A DNA stretch of 64,000 bases from Aurantiochytrium sp. KH105 (lineage: Eukaryota; Sar; Bigyra; Thraustochytrida; Thraustochytriidae): NCBI GenBank assembly GCA_003116975.1, contig BGKB01000237.1, forward strand, positions 1 to 64,000, given 5' to 3'. Below, piece after piece: positions 1 through 8,765 of this stretch. Each line of letters starts with the position of its first letter. Positions within the stretch are counted from its first letter, which is position 1. A program made the position numbers and the translations under genes. The notes below the pieces were generated by a model that saw only the letters and a program-made list of their open reading frames with translations, had not been told where the DNA came from and ran no database searches.

Positions 1-1
1 C

Positions 2-916
2 GACATTCTCCGTGGACAAGACTCGCGACCGTTCGTGATCACGGTCGTGGATGCTTACGACTTTCTCGATCAGTGCCGTAGCGCAGATATGCTTCGCGAC
101 CGACCTGACCTTGTGGGCGACGCGGCGACCACAGATGCCAAGCGATCGGTCGTCGACCTCTTGATGGAGCAAGTCGAACACGCTGATTCCGTCATCCTTA
201 ATAAGATCGATCGGCTAGAGGGCGCGGTTGCGCGGCTTGAAAAGCTTCAAGCGATTGTCTCGGGCCTTGCGCGGGATGAAGCTGAGGTGCACACGAGCGA
301 GTTTGGCGCAATCGATCTTCTTGACTTAGTCGCAGCCAATGCAGGTGGTTCTTCGAAAGCGCATAATCATTGCCATGCGGACGAGATCTGCAAGCACGGT
401 AGTCACTGCGCTCATCATCACGAAAAATGCAACGAGGGGTGCGCACGGGACCACAAGAGCAAATACGGTATCAGCTCGTTCGTGTTCTCGTCGTCACGGG
501 CTTTCCATGGGCCGACGCTCGCGAAGACTGTCCTTCAGCCCATCGCAGCGCTGCAGCGGGCGGAAGATGTAGCTTTTGACCGTACCTTTTCTCGGGAGGG
601 CGACGACGCGGAGCAAAAGGAGGTTGATCGCGATCAAGCCTTGGCCGAGACTGCTGATGTCGAAAACCCATTTTGCGGTGTGGTTCGGGCCAAAGGCTTC
701 ATTTGGATTGATCGCCAGCCCTCGATCAAGCTTTACTGGTCCCTTGCGGGCAAATCTTTTGCCGTAACACCCGCTGGGACCTGGGCAGACGAAGGCGATG
801 AGTCTACGGACCAGCGACGCCAAGAACTTGTGTTTATCGGGATTGGTCTCGAAGCCCAACGTCAGCGCATTCTCGATCTCCTCGAGGCCGCGCTTGTTCC
901 CGTGCCAGCGGAGTAA
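2..916 (+). CDS. CobW/ZNG1-type GTP-binding metal chaperone, 3' part
   Basis: The frame is already open at base 2 and the start lies upstream, so this is a 5'-truncated C-terminal portion of about 304 residues. The first residues (ITVVDAYDF) match the Walker-B-like strand of CobW GTPases. The G4 guanine-specificity motif NKID follows in SVILNKIDRLE. Next comes a Cys/His-rich insert (12 His and 6 Cys in about 34 residues) and a CobW C-terminal domain ending in GIGLEAQRQRILDLLEAAL. In this family GTP hydrolysis drives delivery of zinc or cobalt to client metalloenzymes, and the His/Cys insert probably binds metal. The P-loop is outside the window. The insert could instead mark a nickel- or cobalt-specific branch; the metal cannot be told from sequence. 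Confidence 0.85.
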   Translation, partial: DILRGQDSRPFVITVVDAYDFLDQCRSADMLRDRPDLVGDAATTDAKRSVVDLLMEQVEHADSVILNKIDRLEGAVARLEKLQAIVSGLARDEAEVHTSEFGAIDLLDLVAANAGGSSKAHNHCHADEICKHGSHCAHHHEKCNEGCARDHKSKYGISSFVFSSSRAFHGPTLAKTVLQPIAALQRAEDVAFDRTFSREGDDAEQKEVDRDQALAETADVENPFCGVVRAKGFIWIDRQPSIKLYWSLAGKSFAVTPAGTWADEGDESTDQRRQELVFIGIGLEAQRQRILDLLEAALVPVPAE

Positions 917-2573
917 ATGATGGAATGTTTTCGAAGGGTCTTTGATCTTCCTTTCGAAAGGGGAGCTTTTCATCCTTGCCTATGGTCTTTGCATTCACGT
1001 TGGCCAGGTTGGCGAGGTGAAAAATCAAATGTTAGATATGCACAACATGTCTAGCATACTAGTCTGAAAAACATTTTGGGAAAATCTCTTTGTTGGTTGG
1101 AAAATAACATCTTGGGATGCGTCTCGGGAAGCGATTTGTGGAAAAGCGCACTGTTTACTGTTAATGCTCTTTCTCCGTGGAGCTTGCTTGCGGGCAGTCA
1201 GTGCGCTTATGTGTGCTTCTCGCGGGACGGGTCCCCATTGTTGTTGTGTGTTTGTGTGTACGTACAGGTATGTACACCGAGACCCGAATCGTCTTGGGCA
1301 CGACGCAGAATGGTTCTGGCGTCATCCCTCAGGCTTCTTCTTTGTGCGACCGCGCAGGTCCGTATCCAGGTCCCTTTTTTGAATCCGCGAAGCGATCGCC
1401 CGCAGTCCCCTGTCGATCAGAAAGTAATGTGGAGACTGCGGGGTCGCGTGCTGTGAGCGTTTCTCTCGCACACCTTTTCTCCCACTTGCGGCGGGCTGGC
1501 TACAGTCCGCTATCCCGCCCCGCGCAAGTCGACGACCTCCTGCGACAGCGCGTGCGCATGGCGAGCTGGGGTGGGTGCGGGGCTGTTGCGGGGCGGTGAT
1601 GGCGGGTGCGCGCGCGGGCGGCGCAAGTGGAGCCAAGGCGCGGCGCAAGTGCGGCAAAGGCCGCGCAAGTGCGGTATCGCCTGCCGGGCGCCCGTGGCCG
1701 GTGCGGCAGTTCGCGACCCCGCCGAGCAGGCAGACACACGGCGAGAGAGAGAGAGAGAAAAAGCAGTACGCATACAACAACCTCCGCACCGGCGAGTCTC
1801 TCTCGCGCTCGCTCCCTCTCTCCCTCCCTCGCACGCACCCACGCTCGCACGCACTCGCAGTCGCGCGCAGGCAGGCAGGCAGGCAGACAGACAGACACAC
1901 CGGGCGCTCGCGCTCGCTCGCGCAGCGCAGGCAGGCAGGCAGGCGGGCAGCGCGCAGCGGAGAGGAGGGGAGAGGAGAGGAAGGCGCGGAGGGAGGGGAG
2001 GAGAGGAGAGGAGAGGAGGCCCGGCCGCGGCAGGCGGACGCTGGGCGGCCTCCATCAATCCATCCATCCATCCATCCATCCATCCATCCATCGCTCGCTC
2101 GCTCCGTGTCGCCTGCGTCGATCCTGCTCGCGGCCGCCGTCGGTGCGCCGGCGTGGGGTGTCTGCGCGCCGCCCGCGCGCTCCAGGGCGCGGCGAGGCGA
2201 GCGAGGCGGGGCGGGCGGGGCCCGTGCGGCCTCGGCGCGGCGCGGATCGGGCAGCGCAGCGCAGCGGGCGAGGACCAGCGAGGACCAGCGAGCCGCGGCG
2301 AGAGAGAGGTGGCGAGACGCGCGCGCCCTGGCGATCGAGCGAGGCGAGGCGAGGCGAGGCGAGGCGAGAGCGGCAGGCGCGGCGCGGCGGGCCTGCGCGC
2401 GGCGGCAGGCGCGGGGAGCAGAGCGCAGCGCAGAGCAGAGCAGAGCAGAGCAGAGCCTCCGAGGCGGCGGCGGCAGGGGAGAAGGAAGGAGGAAGGAAGG
2501 AGCCTCACGCACTCGCGGCCTAGTGAGACAGAGAGACAGACAGACAGAGACAGACAGACAGAGACAGACAGAC

Positions 2574-2654
<81 letters not shown>

Positions 2655-2737
2655 GAAAGGGAGACGCGGAGAGCGAGCAAAGCAGCAGCGCGAGGAGCGC
2701 GGGAAGCGCCGCGCGGCGATCGGGCGGGCGGGCGACG
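917..2737. other. Intergenic region and repeat-rich leader
   Basis: No convincing gene. The first 500 bases hold the 3' end of the CobW gene and AT-richer DNA. From about 1,500 the sequence becomes extremely GC- and purine-rich with short tandem repeats: a GCAG/GACA run at 1,866-1,897, CCAT at 2,060-2,092, GAGGC near 2,340-2,366 and a long GACA array at 2,525-2,654. The last part is the probable 5' leader of the RING gene. Long open frames cross this tract on both strands only because the repeats lack stop codons. Confidence 0.6.
2525..2654. repeat. (GACA)n microsatellite
   Basis: About 130 bases of GACA units. They are interrupted by GAGA near the 5' end and perfect from about 2,577 to 2,652. 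The array ends about 85 bases before the ATG of the FHA-RINGv gene, so it is probably transcribed leader or core promoter. Confidence 0.95.
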
Positions 2738-4501
2738 ATGGGCAACAGCAACTCGAGCAGCGGGCCGAGCGGCGTGGCGGGCGCCGCGACGCGCGCCGCA
2801 GGGTCCGCGCGCGCGCTGGCCGCGGCCTCGTCGGGCCGGTTCGGCAGCGCGCGGTCTCTGCGGGCCGGGTCGCCGCGGGCCGGTGAACTGGCTGCCAACG
2901 TCAACGGGACCGCGCCCGACCTCGACTTCGGCAACCACGGCGCCGGCAGAGACCAGAACAACTACGTGGTGCACCTCGACGAGGTCGTCGGCGCCGAGGA
3001 AGACGACCAGGACGAAGCCCACGACCTCGAGCACCTCGGAAACGACGCGGCCCTCTTGCGGTCGCGCTCGGCGTCCTTCCCTGCCGGGGCCCACGAGAGC
3101 TTGCAGCGCGTCGCCAACGACGGCGCCGGCGCGACGGCGAGCACCGCCAGCACGCGCGTTTCGTCGCCTCGCGGGTCCCACTGGCACGTCATCATCAAGG
3201 CGCGAACCCGGCTTCACAACTCGCAACGCGTGGCGCGAAAAATCCTCTACTACGATGGCAAGCCAGGCTCCTCCTTCTCGGTGGGACGCTCTCAGTCCTG
3301 CGACCTCCGCCTCGACGATGACCGCTGCGCTGCCCTCAACGCCCTCATTCAACCTGTAGACGAAGGGGGCGTGTCCGGCATCCGTCTGCAGCCCCGAGCA
3401 CGCATGTACGAGCTCGTCGGGCCCTCGCGGCGGAACTCGAGCGAGGCAGTCATCCAGGTGGGCTCGGTCATCAAGGTTGGCTCCGTGAGTCTCGAGGTCA
3501 CAGACCTCTGCACCAAGGAGAGCGACGACTTTGTCGAGCGTTTTGCTCAAGAAATCAACACAAGCTCGAGCGGACGCGCATCGATCCGCAGCGGCGATCT
3601 TCAGGACAACGCCAAGGAAGGCTCGAGCTCGGCGTCCAGCAAGCACGACGCCGACAGCGATGGCTCCGTCGAAGGCGGCGCATCCAATGAAGAGGCAGAC
3701 ACAGAGGCCGACGCCCATCGCCACGGTCTTGCTGACCAACATGGCGAGTCCGACGACGAGCTCGAGCACAGGAACAGTGATCATGGCACTGCTGCCATCA
3801 ATGACGACGACGACGACGAGCCAATGTGCTATATTTGCTGGGGTGGACCCGACGTCTCGCTCACGGAGGATGCCGAGAACCCAGAGGCAGGGGAAACTTC
3901 GACCGTCGATTCAGACGTGCACCACCTCACGCGCCAGCTGGAAGAACACGGCCGACGCCCCGATGGTCTGCGCGCGAATCCTCTCATCCAGAACCCGTGC
4001 GGCAAGTGCTCGGGAAGCTCGCGCTACGTCCACTTGAACTGTCTCTTGACGTGGATCAAGAGCAGTGGCTCGGGCCACTGCTCCATTTGTAACGGGCCTC
4101 TGCCTCAGCACTTTTCTTCGCCGCCCCCCAATCTTGAACTCAAAGTTGTTCGCCACCGGAGGGGTCAGTCCTGGGTCGGCACTCGCCGATTCCGCCTTAG
4201 CTTTGCGGACCGCAGCGAAGCTACCATTGGACGGGATGTCGATGCCGACGTACGACTCGGCGATCGTTCCGTGGGCAGTATTCACGCGCGTCTTAGGTTT
4301 GATCACGAGACGCGAGAGTTCCGCCTGTCGGATTGTAACTCCCTTGGCGGCACTTATTTGCAGGTCAAGAGTTCAATAGACCTTGCTCCCGACGTTCCTG
4401 TCAATCTTAAGATTGGCCGAACGCAGCTGACGCTCCGTATGACCGAGAAGCGCTCTCCAAGGTACAATTTGCCCAATCCTTTGGTCGCATGGAAAAGGTA
4501 A
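2738..4501 (+). CDS. FHA-RINGv-FHA E3 ubiquitin ligase, putative N-myristoylated
   Basis: 587 residues. I chose ATG 2738 rather than upstream in-frame starts because upstream sequence is repeat-derived, and because this start gives MGNSNSSS, a classical N-myristoylation signal (Gly2, Ser at 5-8). An FHA domain lies at about 147-245 (VGRSQSCDL). An acidic Ser-rich linker is followed by a RING-CH finger using C364, C367, C421, C424, H432, C435, C448 and C451, with the family hallmark [11 protein letters not shown] second FHA domain is at about 475-578 ([10 protein letters not shown], then SLGGTYL). RING-CH proteins are E2-binding ubiquitin ligases, often membrane-bound, and FHA domains bind phosphothreonine. 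A phosphorylation-directed ligase tethered by myristate is therefore a fair inference. There is no transmembrane segment. The third and fourth zinc ligands are spaced CxxC instead of the usual CxC. Confidence 0.88.
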   Translation: MGNSNSSSGPSGVAGAATRAAGSARALAAASSGRFGSARSLRAGSPRAGELAANVNGTAPDLDFGNHGAGRDQNNYVVHLDEVVGAEEDDQDEAHDLEHLGNDAALLRSRSASFPAGAHESLQRVANDGAGATASTASTRVSSPRGSHWHVIIKARTRLHNSQRVARKILYYDGKPGSSFSVGRSQSCDLRLDDDRCAALNALIQPVDEGGVSGIRLQPRARMYELVGPSRRNSSEAVIQVGSVIKVGSVSLEVTDLCTKESDDFVERFAQEINTSSSGRASIRSGDLQDNAKEGSSSASSKHDADSDGSVEGGASNEEADTEADAHRHGLADQHGESDDELEHRNSDHGTAAINDDDDDEPMCYICWGGPDVSLTEDAENPEAGETSTVDSDVHHLTRQLEEHGRRPDGLRANPLIQNPCGKCSGSSRYVHLNCLLTWIKSSGSGHCSICNGPLPQHFSSPPPNLELKVVRHRRGQSWVGTRRFRLSFADRSEATIGRDVDADVRLGDRSVGSIHARLRFDHETREFRLSDCNSLGGTYLQVKSSIDLAPDVPVNLKIGRTQLTLRMTEKRSPRYNLPNPLVAWKR

Positions 4502-4864
4502 AAGCTTTGCTCTCGCTGAAAGCTTCGTGTTTCATTCATCACATCACGAGGACGATCTTCTCCATGCATGTTGACCTGCCTCGAGTAATGCGATCGATGC
4601 AAGGCGCTCGTTTTTCTTTTTTCATTCTCTCTTTCCTCTTCTCTTCTTCAGCGCCCTGCAGTGCAACGCCTTCTTGTCTTCTTTCTGTCACGCTGTAACT
4701 ACACATCCATTTATCCATCATTTCAATCCGATGATCCGACGATCTCTTATCCAAAATTTTCTTTTTTTATTGGCCAGCTTCGTTCGTTTGTCTTTGCCAG
4801 GCGGAGAAATCCCTACCTTTTACGTCAGGAATGGGCGGGCAAAGCAGATACATATATCTATGAA
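4502..4864. other. Convergent 3' intergenic region
   Basis: Lies between the 3' ends of two converging genes. It contains pyrimidine-rich stretches (T/C runs at 4,612-4,650 and T-rich DNA near 4,755-4,770). I see no gene or repeat. Confidence 0.6.
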
Positions 4865-6061
4865 TCATCGAATCTCATCAGGAACCTGTGCATACGCACT
4901 GCCGCTCATTGATTTCATGCGACATCGATTTCCTGACGCCATGACGAGAGATTGTGACCGAATTGCGCTTTCCGAAGCACTTGCTGCCAGACTGTGTGCC
5001 TTAGTTTCGATACGAAGCTGTCGACGCAAGTCTCGAGAAGCATCAATCAGACTCGTCGCCTCCAAGGTCGGAGCCTCACTGCCTCTTTCAATATCTGTAC
5101 CTCGAGTCGTCTGCCGTGATGGAATGTGATGCGACCAGGACGGCGTTTCGGGTCGCGTGATCGAGCCGCGAGCTCGACCCGAGTAGGTCTTTGCACTGGT
5201 TTTCGCCTGAATTAAAAACTCGGGCGTACCAGGCCGCGTTTGCGCGCGGGCCTCCAAAGCCTTGAGCTGCTTCCTTTGGGGAGGACGCTCGTGGTCCAAG
5301 CGAAGATACAAGAGCTCCAACTCCTGGACAGCCTCGGGACCGCAAATGGTGGACCTTCTTGGTACACCGCCGATAAATCGCGGCAATCTCTTGCGCGTGC
5401 AGGATTGCTCTGTCTGTGGTCTTCCAGATATCGTGGTGGGCATCATGGAAGATTTTCGTCGCAGAACGCGTGGCGTTTGCGGAGCCGTGCTGGACCGACG
5501 ACGTGCTTTACTTTGCGGACGCACCCAAAACGCACCAGTCTCATCTGCATTTTCAAAAGGTACCTTGGCAAGATTCTCGGCGTCTTTGCTCGCCCAAGGC
5601 CTGCCAAGGCGCGTTCTCTCCGTCCACGACCGGTCTACTCGTGTCGTCTGTGAGTGTGATTTGGCAACTTGAGCGAGAGTTTCCTCTACGTCGCGAAGAC
5701 ATGCGCATCGACGGAGATCTGAAAGATCACGATCTGCCAGCCGAATGTTAACCGCAGAGAGGTGGCGAAGAAAGGCTTCAATACTAGACATATTTCCGGA
5801 GTGACCTAGACTGCTTGACAACGCAAGCACTTCGCGCAGTTCCGTACAGGCTTGTTTCGGTGCTGCATGCAGCGCCACACGCAATGACTCTAGACCTGGC
5901 GATGCGGATATGTCTGCGCTTTCTCGTAAAATGTTCTTTGCTTCTTGCGTGCCGCCGTACAAAGCCGTCGAATCGCTTCCCTTTCCGCGAACAACGACCG
6001 TAGAGCACACGGGGTCCAGCGTTGCAAAGCTCGTCTCCTCGAGGACAATACCATTTTCCAT
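4865..6061 (-). CDS. Hypothetical protein, basic and probably disordered
   Basis: 398 residues starting MENGIVLEETSF. I do not recognise the family. The N-terminal 140 residues look helical (SSIEAFLRHLSAVNIRLADR). The middle is rich in Arg, Ser, Pro and Thr with many basic-S/T-P sites, and the C-terminus is again mildly helical (DASRDLRRQLRIETKAHSLA). No signal peptide, membrane segment or Cys motif is visible. The frame is the only long one in its stretch and sits as expected between neighbours, so I treat it as real. Its 3' end faces the FHA-RINGv gene. Confidence 0.6.
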   Translation of the reverse strand: MENGIVLEETSFATLDPVCSTVVVRGKGSDSTALYGGTQEAKNILRESADISASPGLESLRVALHAAPKQACTELREVLALSSSLGHSGNMSSIEAFLRHLSAVNIRLADRDLSDLRRCACLRDVEETLAQVAKSHSQTTRVDRSWTERTRLGRPWASKDAENLAKVPFENADETGAFWVRPQSKARRRSSTAPQTPRVLRRKSSMMPTTISGRPQTEQSCTRKRLPRFIGGVPRRSTICGPEAVQELELLYLRLDHERPPQRKQLKALEARAQTRPGTPEFLIQAKTSAKTYSGRARGSITRPETPSWSHHIPSRQTTRGTDIERGSEAPTLEATSLIDASRDLRRQLRIETKAHSLAASASESAIRSQSLVMASGNRCRMKSMSGSAYAQVPDEIR

Positions 6062-6640
6062 GGCGACAGTGAAGAAGTCTCAGCAAAGAAACTCTCTTCT
6101 ATTATTTGGTGAATGGATGGCGCTGAGTTGAGAAAGAAAAAAAAAAGAAAAAAGAAGGAATGAATCGTTCTCAATGGTGAGCGAATGAATTCACAGTCAA
6201 TTCTGCTCTGCTTGCTTTCGCCCTTGCTTGAAGTACAAACAAAAAATAAGGAAGAAGAAGGAAGCTCAGTCTGCCAGCACACAGACGCGCAAGCACGTCT
6301 TTGCAGCTCGTGCTGCTCGTCAGTTACGTGCCGTCTTCTTCGTCGCCGTCCTCGCCGACACCGCTGTCGTTGCTGCTTGCCTGTGAAAAGGTTTTGCTGG
6401 TTGAGGAAGTTCGCTTTTTTGATGAATGAACACACGTTGAAAAAATATTATTTCCCCTTACAAGACCCGACGGCAATATAGGTGTATATATGGTAGTTCT
6501 AGTCTACTTTTTATAAGAGTCGCACCGACGATGCGTTGAGGGCATTTGTTGCCGCTGATTCACTCATTCGTGGAGCGTCACACTCGTTGGTGCTTACTGG
6601 CCAGTGAGACAGAAGGAGTGACGGTAGAGCGCACGCACGC
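6062..6640. other. 5' region of the hypothetical gene
   Basis: No convincing gene. It contains an A-rich run (6,131-6,155), a stretch rich in CGTC/CGCC at 6,320-6,380 and TATA-like sequences at 6,483-6,492 and 6,508-6,516. These may belong to the promoter of the minus-strand gene starting at 6,061, but their orientation and distance do not prove it. Confidence 0.4.
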
Positions 6641-6815
6641 ATGCGATGCGATGCGATGCGATGCGATGCGATGCGATGCGATGCGATGCGATGCGATGCG
6701 ATGCGATGCGATGCGATGCGATGCGATGCGATGCGATGCGATGCGATGCGATGCGATGCGATGCGATGCGATGCAATGCGATGCGATGCGATGCAATGCG
6801 ATGCAATGCGATGCG
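6641..6815. repeat. (ATGCG)n pentanucleotide array
   Basis: About 35 tandem ATGCG units in nearly perfect register. ATGCA variants are concentrated in the last eight units. Because the period is five and no unit junction makes a stop, all three plus-strand frames stay open. The protein-like open frames here are products of the repeat. Confidence 0.97.
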
Positions 6816-6945
6816 TGATCAGATCAGATCAGATCAGATCAGATCAGATCAGACCAGACCAGATCACAGATCAGACCAGATCACAGATCAGATCTTAGAT
6901 CAGATCAGATCTTAGATCACAAATCATATCAGATCAGATGGTTGA
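6816..6945. repeat. (GATCA)n degenerate pentanucleotide array
   Basis: Follows the ATGCG array without a gap. GATCA units are perfect at first, then drift to GACCA and ATCTTA variants. The TTC5 stop codon (TGA on the minus strand, 6934-6936) lies inside the last units, so the array forms the start of the TTC5 3' UTR. Confidence 0.95.
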
Positions 6946-8346
6946 GGTAGCTAGCGTTGCGTGAGCAAAGGACGACTCCAGCGCAATGCCGTTCAACAGC
7001 ACTTGAGCAGGATGCTGGATCTGAACGCTTGGATACGACACGTCATCAAGCTCGACCGTACGAAAAAGAGGATTGCAGAGCACAATGCGCTCGCGTGAAC
7101 CCGCGAGCCGGGTTTGCGCTGTATCGTCGAGATGGAACACCGAGACCGCGAAAACGTGCCCGTTGCGATCGAGCGCGATAAAAGTCGCCGGTGGGCTTCC
7201 AGGCACGCTCGCGTTGGAAAGAATCATAATCTCGAGCTTGGAGTCAGCGTTTTGCTCTGCCTTCAGGTCGCTCAGACACAGCGCATCATCTGGAGAACTT
7301 GACCGCGCGAGCTGGCCCTGAAGAGCCACCAAACGCTTTGGTTTAATGCGGCCCTTGCGCTCCACAGCAAGCGCAAGTGATTTGACCCTGTCTCGGAGCG
7401 CCCTCGCTCGGCTTGCGGCTCCAAGAGTGCCGTCGAGCGTATGCGCTCGCTCGTAATCAGACACGGCAGATGGAAAATTCTCAAGAAAAGTGAAAACCTG
7501 GGCGCGGTTGTAATAGAGGTCCGGATTCGCAGCCCCACTGCCTAGGTATTCACTTCGACGGTAAGCCTTGAGTGCAGCCTCGAGATTTCGAAGGTCGTGC
7601 GAAAGGGCGAAAAAGTAGGCCATGTATGTATTGCCCAGCACGTACCATGACTCCGCATCGCCAACGTCAAGGGCCACTGCCGCCTTTGCGCGAGCCAGAC
7701 TCTCTGTCATATTGTCTGCTTTTTCCTTGGCTGTACCGTCCAGCTTGCGCAAAAGCATGGAATAGTTTCGCAGCGTGGCCTTCTCAGGACCTTGCTCCAA
7801 TGATGACAACAGGCAGTCGCGCGCCTCCTTGAGGTTCCCATCCCGCCACAGCGCCTCAGCAAGGTGGTTCCAAGCATCGGCATTGCGTGGATTTAACTTG
7901 ACGGCACGTGACAAAAGCTCTGACGAACCTTGTTCTCCGCGCAACGCACGGATGCGGGCCTCGAGGAAAAGTCGTCGCGCCTTGTTTACGCGAGGCTCTT
8001 GCGCAGAATTACCCGCGGCGTCGCTTGCGGCGCTAAGGAGCAGGGCCTCAGCTTTCGTGAGCAAACTCTCCTTGCTGTTTCCCTCGTCCGCCTTCGCGTC
8101 AGGCTTTCCAGGCGACGTTTCTGGACCTGTTTCGGGCGCAGGCGATGATGGCACGGGCTTGGCCGTGAGGGCATCAGCCTTCAAAATCATTGTTTCTGCG
8201 TCATCGAGTTGGTCTTGCGCACAGCGCTTTTCCTCATTGTCGTTGTCTTCCTCCCTGGCCACGCCCTGTTTTGTCAGCCCTGTCTTCTCCGCGGGGCTTG
8301 CGAGGTGGCTCACCCGGTCGTTCTTGCTCGCAAGCGTCCCCTCCAT
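6934..8346 (-). CDS. TTC5: TTC5/STRAP homologue: TPR plus C-terminal OB-fold
   Basis: 470 residues from the ATG at 8346 (MEGTLASKNDRV). An in-frame ATG at 8604 would add 86 low-complexity residues that look like leader, and the shorter form is close to the usual size of about 440. TPR motifs run through about residues 110-330 (SRAVKLNPRNADAWNHLAEALW, AVALDVGDAESWYVLGNTYM, NPDLYYNRAQVFTF). A C-terminal OB-type domain follows (FIALDRNGHVFAVSVFH, then VQIQHPAQVLLNG). This order and these motifs match TTC5. In animals TTC5 is a p300 cofactor and also binds nascent tubulin to trigger tubulin mRNA decay. The second role would suit a ciliated cell, but is inferred. The N-terminal 100 residues are charged and not conserved. 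Confidence 0.85.
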   Translation of the reverse strand: MEGTLASKNDRVSHLASPAEKTGLTKQGVAREEDNDNEEKRCAQDQLDDAETMILKADALTAKPVPSSPAPETGPETSPGKPDAKADEGNSKESLLTKAEALLLSAASDAAGNSAQEPRVNKARRLFLEARIRALRGEQGSSELLSRAVKLNPRNADAWNHLAEALWRDGNLKEARDCLLSSLEQGPEKATLRNYSMLLRKLDGTAKEKADNMTESLARAKAAVALDVGDAESWYVLGNTYMAYFFALSHDLRNLEAALKAYRRSEYLGSGAANPDLYYNRAQVFTFLENFPSAVSDYERAHTLDGTLGAASRARALRDRVKSLALAVERKGRIKPKRLVALQGQLARSSSPDDALCLSDLKAEQNADSKLEIMILSNASVPGSPPATFIALDRNGHVFAVSVFHLDDTAQTRLAGSRERIVLCNPLFRTVELDDVSYPSVQIQHPAQVLLNGIALESSFAHATLATSTI

Positions 8347-8765
8347 CGCGACCCTGTCCACCCACGCGTGAGCACCGCAAGACCAGCCGCAGCAGCTTCC
8401 GACGCCGCGCGTCCGTCCCCTTGGCTGTATCTGCGCCGCCTGGGAAGCGCGTTCGGCCCGAAGGGTTTTCCGCGGCGCCCGATTCTCCGATTGTTGCTCG
8501 CCCTCGAACGAGAGTCCCTCTTCTTCTCGACCGCCTTCTCGGCCGGCCGTTAGGTAGCGACATAACAATGTCGACGGCGAACCCAACGGATCGTTGCGTC
8601 TCACTCAAGGGGATCGTCACACATTTGGGCGATGGCGAACGTTAGAAACAAAAGGCCAAACTGAGCTCTGGATCACCCCGCTAGCCCTCTTCCTTTCCAA
8701 TCCCCAGGCATCACGCGTAGCTTTAATCTCAAGGAAGAGCTAAACGCAAAACGGAAGGAGAAAAA
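8347..8765. promoter_or_regulatory. Divergent promoter region, TTC5 / EF-hand gene
   Basis: About 420 bases between two divergent starts, less if TTC5 begins at 8604. It contains a GCTAGC palindrome at 8,680-8,685, about 80 bases before the EF-hand ATG, and an A-rich stretch (8,728-8,765) just upstream of that ATG. No TATA box is evident. Confidence 0.4.

Noticed and set aside
1571..2737. In-frame extension of the FHA-RINGv gene by 389 residues
   Set aside because: The extension translates microsatellites and would hide the MGNSNSSS start.
1322..3784. 820-codon open frame on the minus strand, opposite the FHA-RINGv gene
   Set aside because: Made of repeat-derived Ser/Cys/Val/Leu and Arg/Ala runs, with no domain. 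The plus strand has FHA and RING motifs over the same bases.
5890..6435. 181-codon minus-strand frame upstream of the hypothetical gene
   Set aside because: Includes long Phe and Arg runs from A- and C-rich leader DNA and runs into the hypothetical gene in another frame.
6546..6915. Open frames encoding repeated MRCDA or HRIAS peptides
   Set aside because: Direct translation of the ATGCG/GATCA arrays.
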